Assembly: GCA_943704425.1 (NCBI GenBank)
Contig: CALSCP010000388.1
Location: 69,871 to 133,870, forward strand
DNA length: 64,000 bases
Source of the DNA: Ministeria vibrans ATCC 50519
Lineage: Eukaryota; Opisthokonta; Filasterea
Direction: 5' to 3'
Part shown: positions 44,145-55,464 of the stretch, in pieces
Layout of the letters: each line of letters begins with the position of its first letter
Position numbering within the stretch: position 1 is the stretch's first letter
The notes under the pieces: generated by a model
Told to the model about the DNA's origin: nothing
Databases searched by the model: none
What the model saw: the letters and a program-made list of their open reading frames with translations, nothing else
Program-made: the position numbers and the translations under genes

Positions 44145-45358
44145 TTAGGAATCGTTGAGAAGCGAGTCAGCGAGCGCCTTGTTAACCTCGTGGTGAGACA
44201 TCGGAGAGTGAACGCGAACCGAGACAGAACCAGAGGGGAGAGAGAGCACTTGAACCCAGTGAGGCACACGGCGGGCAAGGTCATGAACAAGGTGGCGGGC
44301 GCGGGCAGCAGCAGCGACTGCGGCCGAGCCCGTCTTCTGCTGCGTTGCCACAACGGCCTGCACTACACTCTCGAGGTCGACGCCGCGCGCTTCGCTGCAC
44401 GTCTTGTGGACGATCACTTGAATACACGCGCGGTACTCGATTTGACGCGCACTTGCTTGCGCCTCCTAAACACATTTTGAGTGAGATATGAGTGGGAGAG
44501 TGATGTGAGTAAGTGATTGTGTGTGTGTGTGGGTGTGGGTGGGTGGGTGTAAGTTGAACTTACGGGAGTGTTCATACTGTCAAGCTCGCGCTGAAACGAT
44601 CGTTGTTTGCGCGCAACCTAAATAGAAAATCAAGTGTGTCAGAGAACGAGACAGAGAACATGATCAAAGTAGTAAAGAAGTAACCTTTTCGAGAAGCTTT
44701 GCGGAGAGTGACGTTCCAGGACGTTTTTTAATGACGGGAGGAGGAGAGAGAGTCTAAGGAAGAGTGCGTGAGCCCAATCGAGAGGAGGGAGAGGGAGAAA
44801 CAGAAGAAGAAAGAAAAAGAGATCAATTTACCTCGGGTGAGTCTGCAGCAGTCTGTTCAAGAGCAGCTTTGGTCTAGAAAGGAAGGAAGCAAGTTCTGAG
44901 TATGATGCGTGCGTGTGTGTCTCTCTCGGTGTGTACTGCTGGCGAGAAGGCACAGTCTGAGCGGAGGAGAGACTTTGCCGTGACTGGAAGAGCCTTCTGT
45001 AGATGAGGGAGGGTCGCCAGTGGGACTAGAGCGTCTTGCTATGTTGTGTGAGGTGTTAGTGTGTGGGTGTGTGTCCCGCTTCTCTTTGTGCCTTACCTGA
45101 AGGAATTCCGGATCCCAGCCATTCAGCTCGAGAGTCGTCTCCAAAAATTGCTATTATAAGACAAAAATGAGATGGAGAGAGACAAACGCTGAAGTCATAC
45201 CGTTTGGTGGGCACGCGCAATGGCCAATAAATTCGCATTGAAAATGTGAAGTCGATTGCGCAACATTGAATGGGACACTGCATGAGTAATAGTAAAAGTG
45301 AGCCAACGCAGAGATAAAGAGAGCCATACAGACAAGACAGAGACAGAGACTGACAGAG

Positions 45359-45406
<48 letters not shown>

Positions 45407-46569
45407 CCCTGATCGGATGGGGAGATGGGGGCGGTGGAGGGAGCCATGTCTGCGGCCTCTGACATGATGCAGTGAAGTATGAGATCGTAGCCCAGTTGCG
45501 CCCGCAGGTGGTTCAACGCCTTGCCCTCGTTGGTGCTCTGACTACCCTCTGTCGTGCTCTACGTTGCAGAAGGGTTGTTGTTGTGAGCAAATAAGGGTGT
45601 GTGTATGTGTGTTTGGGGGTACCAATTCAAAGGCGTATGCTTCCGGGTACACATGCGCGATTTTCGCAAGCACTCGGAGATCAAAGTCTCTTTTGGCAGT
45701 ATGTGCAACATTTTCGCACACAATCGTGTAAGTGCTTCCACGAGACTGCATTTTGCGATAGCAAACAACAGTCTCGAGTGCAGCAAACACATCGTACAAC
45801 GCTTGGTATTTAGGTGGCAGTCGCACTGTCGCTGTCTGCGCGAGAACGTGCGCGTAGCTGGCAACTGGAGACGGAATGACGACTGTCTTGCACGGTTCCG
45901 CGCTGACCGATGGAGCCACAAGCGGCAGAGGGGCAATGGGGTCTGAGCGAGCCGGCGTTTCTGCTTGGACGGCCTCCAGCTGCGGCTGTGGCGGTGGCGG
46001 TGGCGGTGCGGCCGGACGACGGCGTTCGACACGGAGCACACGTCGTCGACGAGGAGGGCTGCGTCTGTCGGTGACAACGGTGGGCGGAGAGGGCTCTCGA
46101 AGGTCGCTTGAGGCGTTTGCCGGTTTTGATGCGAAAAGCCGACTTTGAAAAGCGCTTGCCTCCTTTGGCGTCTCCGCAGAGCCCGAAGAGCGTGTTGAGC
46201 GCGTGGATCTGGTCTTTCTGGGAGGATCCTCTTCCGTGTCGCTTAAAACTGCGGCAATTGGGCGCTTGTGTGACTACACAGGCGAAACCGACAGGTGTTG
46301 ATTTTTTATTTTTTTTTGTATGTTTGCAAATTTCGCAAATGTCTCTTCTCAGCAGACCATCTTCTTCTCTACGCATGTGTACGTACCAATTGCGGGCCGA
46401 TAGAGGCCACCAAGCGAGCTGGAGCGGCCCCCGCCTTCGCAGCAGCCGCATCGTGCGCTCCCGGCAAATGGCGCGCTCCCGGCAAATGGCGCGTAGTCGG
46501 CAAATGGCGCGCCAATGCTTCACGAACCATTTTCTCGCCGCGGCTCGTGCTGCGAACTTTAGGTGGCAT
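44145..46569 (-). CDS. CDT1: CDT1, DNA replication licensing factor
   Basis: CDT1 loads MCM2-7 at origins together with ORC and CDC6. Ten phase-consistent exons: 46569-46387, 46273-45623, 45558-45408, 45277-45201, 45150-45097, 45038-44937, 44873-44832, 44753-44685, 44617-44564, 44465-44145 (567 aa; human 546). The N-terminus is basic and disordered and contains three tandem RHLP units. The central winged helix (geminin/MCM-interacting region in animals) spans about residues 210-390: LPPKYQALYDVFAALETVVC, VYPEAYAFEL, YDLILHCIM, RLHIFNANLLAIARAHQT, GWDPEFLQ. The C-terminal MCM-binding winged helix is the last exon (VIVHKTCSEARGVDLESVV, VPHWVQVLSL). A clear N-terminal PIP degron is not visible. 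Exon 45038-44937 is inferred from splice signals and phase and is the least certain. It is convergent with POLR3B, 69 bp between stops. Confidence 0.85.
45361..45402 (-). repeat. (CA)n microsatellite in CDT1 intron
   Basis: About 21 CA units on the plus strand (TG on the coding strand) directly beside the GTACTG donor at 45407 of CDT1 intron 3. Confidence 0.9.
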
Positions 46570-46695
46570 TCCTGGGCAACAGTGTCGAGAGAGGAAGCGA
46601 GAAGGCTCAAGAAAAATTGAAAATACAAAAAATAAATAATTTCAAAGTTCAGTTTACTCATTGAAATAATACAATGTTAATCATCTTGCTCTCTT

Positions 46696-49600
46696 TTACA
46701 ACACGGACTCGTTGTTATTGGGGCGGTCAAGTTCAGTATGCTCGGCTGCCAGAAGCTGATCGAGTTCGCCGGCGGACGATTCCAACACGGAATCATAGCG
46801 ACTCTCAAGCTCGGTCTCGTGCAATTTGGGCCGGTACGGAAGCACGGCGGAGCCATCGGACTCACTGAGTTGCGTGAGGGTGTGTCGACGGCTCGACAAC
46901 GCCGACAACGCCACGTCATCTTGGGGCGTCTTCTGGCGGTGCGCAGGAACGGTGATGAGCTCTCCGTCGCGCGTGAACGAAGCGTCGCGCTGCCTGCCAA
47001 TGGTTGAGACAGGCGGATCCCACACAATGGCAGTGGGTTCGGTGACATGAAGGACCTGACCTGGCAGAGGCCAGTGGCGAGGCGGCATGGTTGTCATGGA
47101 AGACGATCTGGCGTCGAGCACGGGATGTTGCTGCCGTTGCAGAGTCTCCTTCTCTTGCAGCATCTCCATATCAAACTCGCGCTGTGCCCGCTCATAGAGC
47201 AGCTGAGTCCCGCGGTCGACGTCGATGGACTCATCCCAGGCAGTGGATTCGGATGCGGAGCGGGTGGATAAGGAGGAGAGCGACGGATGAACCTGAGCGG
47301 CGCGCAGACCTTTCCAATGGTTTGCGACGCCAGCGGTGCGTGCGCGACGACGTTGCTGCTCGCGCAGCTGCACGATATACGGTTCATCACTGAGCGCGAG
47401 AAACGCCGCAAACGTGTATCCCTCCATGGGATTGCCGATATGGCGGTTGGGCAGTCGCTTTTCGGCGCGCACACCACATACAATGGCCAGGAAGTAGACA
47501 ACGGCCAGAATGAAGAGACAGAACCACACGACGCTGATGGAGACGTTGAGGGAGTCGCAGACGACGCCGGCCAAGTAGTACACGTCGGCATTGAGAAGAC
47601 CGCAGGCGAGGGAGCGGGCAAGGATGCTGGAGACGGCAGAGTGTAGGGCAGAGAGGCGAACGGTGACGAGGGACGCGACGAAGGCGACGGCATGGGCGGG
47701 CACGAGAGACGCGCTATGGTTGGTGAGGAAGGAGCCGGTGAGAGTGAGTAGCTGCTGGTCGTCGGTGGTGCGCGTGAGGGCACTGAGTGTGTCATTGAGG
47801 GCCGTGTGTGCGTCGAGGAGGTCCGTTGCGTTGTGCTGCAGTGAGGTGTAGAGGGGCATGAGGGATGCGTCGAGATCGGCGAGGAATGCAGTGAGATTGG
47901 TCTGCAGCTGGGCGTCGGTGGTGGTGGAGGCGAGGGAGACGAGGGAGGCAGATGCATTGCGGAGGGAGGCAGTGAGGCGGGCGTGGTCGGTGGCGGAAGC
48001 GAGGGTAGGCCACAAGGGGTGGTGAAGGGCCGGGTGTGCCGAGAGGGCACTGGCGTTGAGCAGCACGGCGAGAAACGGGGCCGTGTCAAGGGCAGTATTA
48101 TTGAGGGGAGTGAGAGTGATGGCGGCGAAGTGAGACTCGATAAGGGAAGACGTGTTGAAAAGCCGCGAGTAGTTTGCGGTAGGACGGAGAAGGGCGAGGG
48201 CGTCGGAGTTGGCGTTGTGCAGAGCCAACGCATCGAGGAGGGTGTCGCCCGCAGAGTTGACAGGCGTGTCGAGGACGCTTGTGTCGGCGGCACAAGCGTC
48301 AATGAGGTGGAGGAGGTTGATGGGGATGGCGGAGGCATTTCCGGTGGTGGTGAAGGAGACGTTGCGTGTGAGGAGCGGCGCATAGACACGACATGACTCG
48401 TTGGACACAGCGCCCACAGACCAGTGTGCGGCAAAGAGGATCCATACGGCGATGGAAAGGAGGAAGCAGGCGTGCACGAGGCATCCTGGTCCACCGTCGC
48501 GGTAGCGCACCGTGTCGCATGCGGCGTAGGCAAAGCTCAGGAGAGTTGCAACAAAGACGACAGCACACGCGTAGAAGCGGTACTGTTCGTAGCGACTGTA
48601 CTCGTCGTACGTGTCAAGCGTGTCCCCTTCAAACAGAAATAATAATAATAGGAAGAAGAAAAAGAAGAATACAACCCAGTTATTCATGATACAGTCACAA
48701 TAAGACATTGCATAATAATAATAATTATAAGCGTATTATTGTTACTATGGCGTTATACGTACCACTAATGTCGTCAACCTGAGTGCGGAGTTGGTCGAGC
48801 TGCTGTGAGACGTCGGCGGTGGCAGAGATGAAGGAGGCGGTGTCCAAGGCTCTGTGGAGGGCAGTAGTAAGGTTGGTGAGAGCTGTGGCAATGGGATGGG
48901 CCAGGGCGTCACGTGCGAGGGTCAAATTGGTGTGCAGGGGCCCGATGGGAGTTATATCGAGCTGAGCAAGAGGAAGGGAAAGAGCATTGAGGGACATGCG
49001 AGACGACGAGAGGTTGTCGCTTGTAAATGGGATCGATGGGTGACGAAGGGTACTTGTGGCTTGCTCGAGCACCGCCAGGGTGGCATTATCACTTGTGTTG
49101 TTTGCAAGAAGTGCCAAGCGATCGCCGAATGCGCTGGAAAGAGCGGTAAGGAGGATGAGAGAGTTATTAAGGCTGGGCATAAGGTCGTTGGTGAGACGTG
49201 TGAGGCTCTCCTGCGAAGTGTTTGTTGTGGCCTGGAGCTGTTCGCCAGCAGCTATGAGATTGCTTGTGGGTTCCATGAAGGGCGCAAGAGGACCGTCGGC
49301 ACTGAACAAAGGCAGCGTATTGAGCAGAGAGACGACCGTGTCTGCGGACGATGCATAGAGACGACCCATTGTCACAATGGACGTGTCGGCGTTGTTTACA
49401 AAGCTGCTCACGTCCGAAAAAATACCCTCGATGCCGTCGCGAGCATACGACACATTATTGGAGGTGTCTGTGTTGTAGCCGAGACCGATCGTGGCGAACA
49501 CAAAGGCGGCTGCCGTAAGCAGCAGCAGAGACCAGAAGGCCAGTTGGATCTCGCGTCGCGTGTAGCCGCGAGGACGAGGCCGATTGCCGCCGCACCAGCC

Positions 49601-50273
49601 TTGGCCATCGATGTGGTCGGAGGTGTAGCGACGGCACAGGAAGAAGGTGGGATAGGCAACCGCATAAACAATCGCAAGCGCCAGCGCAAGACCCGCCACT
49701 GCCGCCACTGGGGCTGCAAACGACACGATGCGCGACGAGCTACTAAACAACTCACTGTAGTCCTCTAGCTTCGCTATGGGCAGGCGTTCCGTGTCCCAAA
49801 GGAGAGACTGTGAGTGACAGGGAAAGTTCAATTTGTGTCAGAGGAACAACGTTTCACAGTTTCGCTTGCAATTGCGCTTTCTTTTACCATAAGGTTGTTC
49901 GCTCCGCGACCCAACTCGCCAGCCCATCCGCCTGCATAAAGCTAGAGAAAGCGAAGCAGCAATGAAGGGCAGGAAGAGTGAACGGGATATTTTGACGTCG
50001 TAGTGATGTCACGTACGGGCAGGGACTCATCGACCACCGACACGGGCTGGCTGGGGAAGCGGACCGCTTGCTGGAACAGCAAATGCCGTTGACCCACGAC
50101 TGTGGCGTCTGGAGAAGGGTTGATCAGCGCAATGCGCGATGCGCAGAACCAGATCAGAACGAACACTCACCTGAAGAATCATCTATCACTCTCTCTCCGT
50201 TCGTCGATACCGCCATCACTGCATCCAAACCACACAACACATATACCACGGCTACCAGTAACCCCCGAGGCAT
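46696..50273 (-). CDS. Prominin-family pentaspan membrane protein
   Basis: Prominins mark plasma-membrane protrusions and cilia and bind cholesterol. Exons: 50273-50171, 50108-50017, 49941-49888, 49807-48763, 48626-46696 (1074 aa). Topology is that of prominin: a signal peptide (LLVAVVYVLCGLDAVMA), a short ectodomain, then TM1 (IVSFAAPVAAVAGLALALAI). A Cys-containing inner loop and TM2 (AFWSLLLLTAAAFVFATIGL) follow. Next come a ~260-residue extracellular helical loop with sequons, TM3 (RFYACAVVFVATLLSFAYA), TM4 (CLVHACFLLSIAVWILFAAH), a second large loop, TM5 (VVWFCLFILAVVYFLAIVCG) and a long cytosolic tail. Matching positions include EEYDSY-like DTYDEYSRY before TM3, SNESCRVYAP after TM4, and the Cys pair before TM5. 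The tail (~250 residues) is much longer than in animal prominins. The family call rests on topology and local motifs. Confidence 0.82.
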
Positions 50274-50378
50274 TGCGTGATGCGTCGTGCAAGCAAGAAG
50301 CTGTAAAGATAAAATATTACTGATTAGTTATTCGACAATCAAATCGAAAGTCGAAACTAACTTTTTTTTTCTTTCGTA
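50274..50378. promoter_or_regulatory. Short divergent promoter, prominin / Ser-rich gene
   Basis: 105 bp between opposite start codons. T-rich next to the plus-strand ATG; no recognisable element. Confidence 0.4.
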
Positions 50379-53300
50379 ATGTCGCAAGCATACAGATATG
50401 ACCTGTTGAACGAATCGGAGCAAGGCGCCGACGAGCACGTGCAAATGGAGGCGCTGTCAACGTCGGCCGCGCCTCCGGCCTACCACGAAGTTCCCTCGTC
50501 GTCAGCGCTCCCTGCCTACTCCGTCGTTCTCGAAGGTGCGTCTCTTGCCCCATCTCTGTTCTCTCTGTGTCTTTTTGCTCGGCGTGTGTGTGTATGTGTG
50601 TGTGTTTTTCGTTCTTGGACGGAATGTCTTCATTTGCAATTCAACCTTTGCGTAAAAAGTCCCACCAGACTCCCACTTCCCTCTTGCCACCATCCCCCCA
50701 TCACCCATACCCATACACTGCCCGTATTCGACTCCAAAGTGCTCTTCTGCCGATTAGCAAGTGACTTGTTCGCGAAAAACAGAAAAAGTTTCTCGAAAAA
50801 ATACTTCTTCCACCAAAGACACCCTGTTCGCAGTTGTTGCATGTCAAACGATGTTGTCTCGCTTGTCCGCAGTCGAGAAATCGCCCCAAGTTGGCCTGCT
50901 TCACCGAAACAGTCCCAAGTTCTGGTCCCGTCATCTTACAGCGTCTCCCTCACCCACACGCCCCGCTCCTTTCTCTTCCTCCTTCCATCAGCCTTTGTCT
51001 GTACCGTGTCGTCACATCTGAGCGACACGGCGACTTCGTAGTCTGTGTTTTTTTTTTTTTTTTTTTTTTTCTGGTCTCTCTCCCTTCCAAACCCGCTTTT
51101 TGCCTGGAAAGCCACTCTGCACGGGGGTCACCGCACCGACCCAGTCAACCTCCCGCATGCGGTCCATATCGCACAGCTGTCGTGCGCCAAAAGGAACGCA
51201 ATATGAAAAAAAAAAAAAAAAAAAAAAAAAACGCAGTCATCGCAACAAACTGTGACGTCGGTAGACCTACGGAAAATTAAACGAGAGTGTCGTCGTTCGC
51301 GTCGCACCCGCCCCAGGGCTTCCTGCTGCGCTCTCTTCCACGTCCCTCTGCCTTTATCGTTGCCCATTTCGCCTTGTGTCGCCGTCAAAGCACAGTCGGA
51401 GATTGTTGCCGCCTTCCTTATCACCACTCCGTCACGCGCCCGTTCCCTCCAAATGTCGCTTTCCGCCACGCTTACACAGCGCTCCTGTGGCCTTTGACTG
51501 CTCTGCTGCATTGGTTCACTCGTCAGTGCCCCTTTTCCGCTTTCATATGTGTGTTGGTTTTTCAAAAACCCAACTCCGAGCCATCCCCGCCTTCCCCCGC
51601 TCTCTTCTCTGCGCTCTCTCGCCCCATTCGTATTCTACTGACTTTCTCACTCACTCACTCTCGACTCTTTTTCGTGCTCCGTTTCGTTCCTTCTCACATT
51701 TGTGTTTCGTTATTTTTTTGTTGCACCTCCCAGATCGTGTGCGCTCTCCTTCTCCGTCTCGCGACACCCTCTTGGCACACGCGACGCGAAACAGCATGAA
51801 GATTAAGCAAGCAAAGTCTTGCGAGCATCTCATCACTGTGATGCCGCCCTCACCAACAGTGACGGAGTGTAGGAGGCGCTCTCAGAGCTCCGAAAGCGCT
51901 CTCGTCACCTTCGAAGAGGAAAATCTTCAAGGTGAAGAGCGGTTTGAGTCACTGGCGCGTCTGCACACTGGCCCGCGACGTCGGCTTTCCAGCACCGTCT
52001 CCGCCAGCTCGATCGTCACCCCCCAGCCGCAACAGGGCGTTGTCGCCAGCACACATTCTCCTTCACGCCTCCCCTCCGCCATGGCCACCGAGGCCTCCGT
52101 AAAACGACGTCGCTCCACCCACGTCGGCTCCACCGCACACTTCCTCGTGCCCGATCCTACGCCGGCCGAGGTCGCGACGCGTCCCATCTCGTGGCATGAA
52201 GACGAAACGGTTGCCCTCGAACCCGAACTCTTCGACTCAGACGACGACATGGACGTGCAAACTTTCCAGGTGTTTGGTCTGGAATCCCCACCAAGACCTC
52301 ACTCTCAGCTGCAACAACAAAATTCGCACAAGCGTTCCTTCAAGCGCAGCTTCAAACAGTCCAAGTCGGGGGGCGCCTCGTCGTCTGCCGCCGTCTCCTC
52401 ACACACCTCGGCCAATAATAGCATTGCATCTTTCACTCCAGACCCCTCCTCTTCTGCATCCAATGCCACTGCTTCTTGTACCGCGACTCCTCCCGCTGGC
52501 ACATCGCCTCATCTGCTCAAGGTCATGTCACAGCCCATGCTCAAGGTTTCCACCAAGGTTCTGCGCGAACAGGTTGAACAGGATCTCAAAGCGGAACGTC
52601 TACAGCAGCAAAAGCAACAGAACCGTCTGAGCAACAGTAGCAACGGCAGTGGCGGTGGTCGAAGACGCAGTCTCACCCTGCCCTCACAACACTCCCTGCT
52701 GACTCCTCCACTTTCCACCAACGACTCGGACGCTCATCGCACTTCATCTTCCGCCGCCACCTCCTTCACTGCGTCGGCTTTGCCCACCAATCAAAATGGC
52801 GCCTCTCCATCGCGCAAGGAGAAAGGGTTTATTATGTCGCTACTGTCGCGCGGTCGTCGCGAGTCGGCCGTTCACGCTTCTTCTTTCGCCACGTCTGGTG
52901 CCTCTCCTCTCACCTCCACTGTCAGTGCCTTTGTCGTAAGCGACAGCAGCCTGCAACGCCGCGGTACCCCTCCGGCACAACGTCGACGCGAGTCACGCGC
53001 CCGCGCAGACTCGGCACCGCAGCTCATCGTCAAGGGAGGCAAAGTGACCATTGAGGACTTCCGCATGCCTATCCCACGCGTTGCGGCTGTTCATGCTACC
53101 TACCTCAGCCGCCTCGACACGGCACAGCCCACCTCAATCGCCTCCGTGCCGCACAAAGTGAAAATTATCCCGTCTCCTCGCACGAAGCGTCGAGCCGAGC
53201 GCTACGTCGAAATCCAGGAACAGCAACAAGAGTTCTCCACCGAAAACATGACCTCGTCCGACGTACTTCGTCATGGCCGTAAGAAGGGGGGTTGAAATTC

Positions 53301-55283
53301 TTGCTTCATCGCGCTTGTTTTGTTCCTCACTTACATTCCGCTCTCTTCTTTTGTGGTTTTTCTTTTGTTTTTTCAGTGAAAACTCCGCCATCTGCTCCTC
53401 GCATGCAGCGAAGAAGACGCTCCAACACAATTGATGCTGCGGTGCTCATTCTGACGCGCTCTCTCACATCCATGTCTGTTCCCGATCCCTCATCTGACAT
53501 CTCGTCGCCCACGCCACAACGACGAGCCAAACTGACTCCTCGCTCGCCTCTCGTTCCCCAGTCGGCGCGAGGCTCCACTCAAATTGTCCACGATCGACTG
53601 TCGACGCGCACCTCTATGCCCTCCGACATGGTCTCCACCAGCTGCAGCGTGTCGGCGCCGTTCCTCTCTCAAGCACCCAGCCACACCAACACCAGCTGCA
53701 ACACCTTGTCGCTGGTGCCGTCGTCCACGTCGACTCTGTCGTCATCGGGCGAGCCTTCGCCTGGCTCCAGCGACCATACGCTCAGCTCGCATAAACACAG
53801 TAGCTCGTCCATTACGAGCCCTAGCTGTCCCAACTTTCCCATGGTGGGCGTCTCGTCTGCATCCATTCTGCCAACAGGCAATGGACTCCGTCAAGTCAGC
53901 GAAAGTCCCATTGACGATGACGATGACGGCAACAACAATGAACTTGACATGGTGCCTTCCTTGCCGAATGGCCTGAGCCATCGAATGTCACTTGCAGCGC
54001 GTTCAATGGACACGTCGACGTCGGCGTCGCCTAATTCCCGTGCTGTGCGTCGTGTCAGCCTCACCCTTCCCGTCACGCCCGTCTCTGAAGACCCCCCTGG
54101 CAAGTATGTGGTGCTGCGCAAACGTGCCTCCATTGCTTGCACGCGTCGAGCGCGTGCCGACAGTGACCCTGAAATGCTCCGCTATGGATCGCTCACGTCC
54201 ATGTCGACCTTTGCCGAAGACGAGTACGCTTCAACACCGCACTCGGTCGCCTCCAACGCCGTGCCATCGCCGGGCCTGTCTACTCTGCTCTCGCTCACTG
54301 CCTCGCTCGAGCAAGGCGCAGTGGACGTGTCGTACGAGAATGACGACGACGACAACGGCGACGATAAAGGAACCGGCAGCAGCCAGTCTGTCTCGCGTCA
54401 CGGCTCCAAAAACTCGAAGAGAGGAACGTCGCGCGTTCTCCGTCGTACCAGCAGTTACAATCCCTCCAAGAAACACTCTGTTTCGTCGATGGCCTCTGTT
54501 TCTTCGCCTTCCGTGCCGCAGGTTGACCCAGAGTCTCTACGGTCACTCTCCACGTCGCAAGTCTCAGCGCCTGGCGAGACCGCGCAATTTTTTGAGCCAG
54601 CCTCGCCCAAGGTGATTGCGTTCAGCAACGCAGGTATGCCCTCGGGCGCGTCGTCCGCCACCAACAGCAGTGTCAGCAGCCCAAGCAACAACGGCACTGC
54701 GACAGACACGGTTACAGGTATTGTGTCGGCGTTACCGCTGCGACGCTTTGCCGGACGCTCTCTTGCTGATCGCAAAACGCGCGGTGCCTCGTGTCCCCTG
54801 CACGAGGCTGTCGGACGGGCAGTGATTGCCGAGGTCAGTCCATTGCGTGCACTCCAGCGGGCATCACCGGGCGTCGCTGACAGCGTATCCCCACGCGCAG
54901 GCAGCGCCAGCAGCTGTGAGAGCGACTCGCGCAGTCCAATGCAGAGCATCGTTTCGCGCAGCCCCTCCCCGCGACTACGCTCAACACGAATGCGCAGCGA
55001 CTCGGTCACCACAATGGAACTTCCAGTTGTCACTGCAGCCAAAGCAACAGTGCGTCTTGTGCGCGGCTCCAGCTCCACGCAACTTCCCTCGCTCAAGTCT
55101 CCTTCCTCTTCCTCTGCCTCCACCGTCTCTTCTTCTCTCGCTCCTCGCTCTCCCGTGTCCCCCACCCTCTCGTCCCGTCCCGTCCATCCCCTTCGCACTG
55201 TGTTCCACCCTGATCAAGAACAGCCGCATCTACAACTACCCGTTTCTCCAAAGAAGCGTGTTCTCACCGAAACGACCGTTTAA
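50379..55283 (+). CDS. Large disordered Ser-rich protein with PPxY and RRxS sites, unknown
   Basis: Exons 50379-50535, 51734-53278 and 53377-55283 join in phase (1202 aa). The N-terminal exon carries APPAYHEVP and ALPAYSVV, so one PPxY (WW-domain ligand) and a related LPxY site. The rest is low-complexity Ser/Thr/Pro/Ala with repeated basophilic-kinase style sites: RRRSQSS, RRRLSST, KRRRSTH, RRRSLTLPS, RGRRESAV, RRRESRARADSAP, RRRRSNTI, VRRVSLTLPV, RKRASIA, RRARADSDP, LRRTSSYN and RMRSDSVT. Several are near-copies (RARADSAP/RARADSDP and RRRSLTLPS/RRVSLTLPV). No folded domain or membrane segment is seen. A scaffold regulated by AGC/CAMK kinases or 14-3-3 is a reasonable inference. Intron 1 is unusually long (1198 bp). 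Confidence 0.75.
50536..51733 (+). other. Long first intron of the Ser-rich gene
   Basis: 1198 bp between the GTGCGT donor and the CCCAG acceptor. It contains a poly-T run (51047-51070) and a poly-A run (51206-51230) about 135 bp apart, which could pair. The rest is CT-rich on the sense strand. ORFs here extend the downstream exon frame but begin without a convincing start and are not called. Confidence 0.6.
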
Positions 55284-55464
55284 TGTTCTGTACTCTCTCT
55301 TTCTTTTCTATTTTTTGTTTCTGTTATACTGTACTAGTGACCTGTTAATAAATTATTATCATAACTAACATCTTCCTATTCATATAATTTTCAAATACGT
55401 CTTGAGATTTGTACAGAGACCCAAACGAAAGAGAGAGAGGAATGAAAAAGAAAACGGAGAACAT

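Noticed and set aside
44937-45038. Treating this interval as intron of CDT1 only
   Set aside because: It has a CATAG acceptor, a GTACAC donor, a length of 34 codons and phase 0 on both sides, so it was kept as an exon, though cDNA could still refute it.
47094-48533. 479-codon Pro/Ser-rich ORF within the prominin gene
   Set aside because: Shadow frame of GC-rich prominin coding sequence; the prominin frame has TM segments and exact exon phases.
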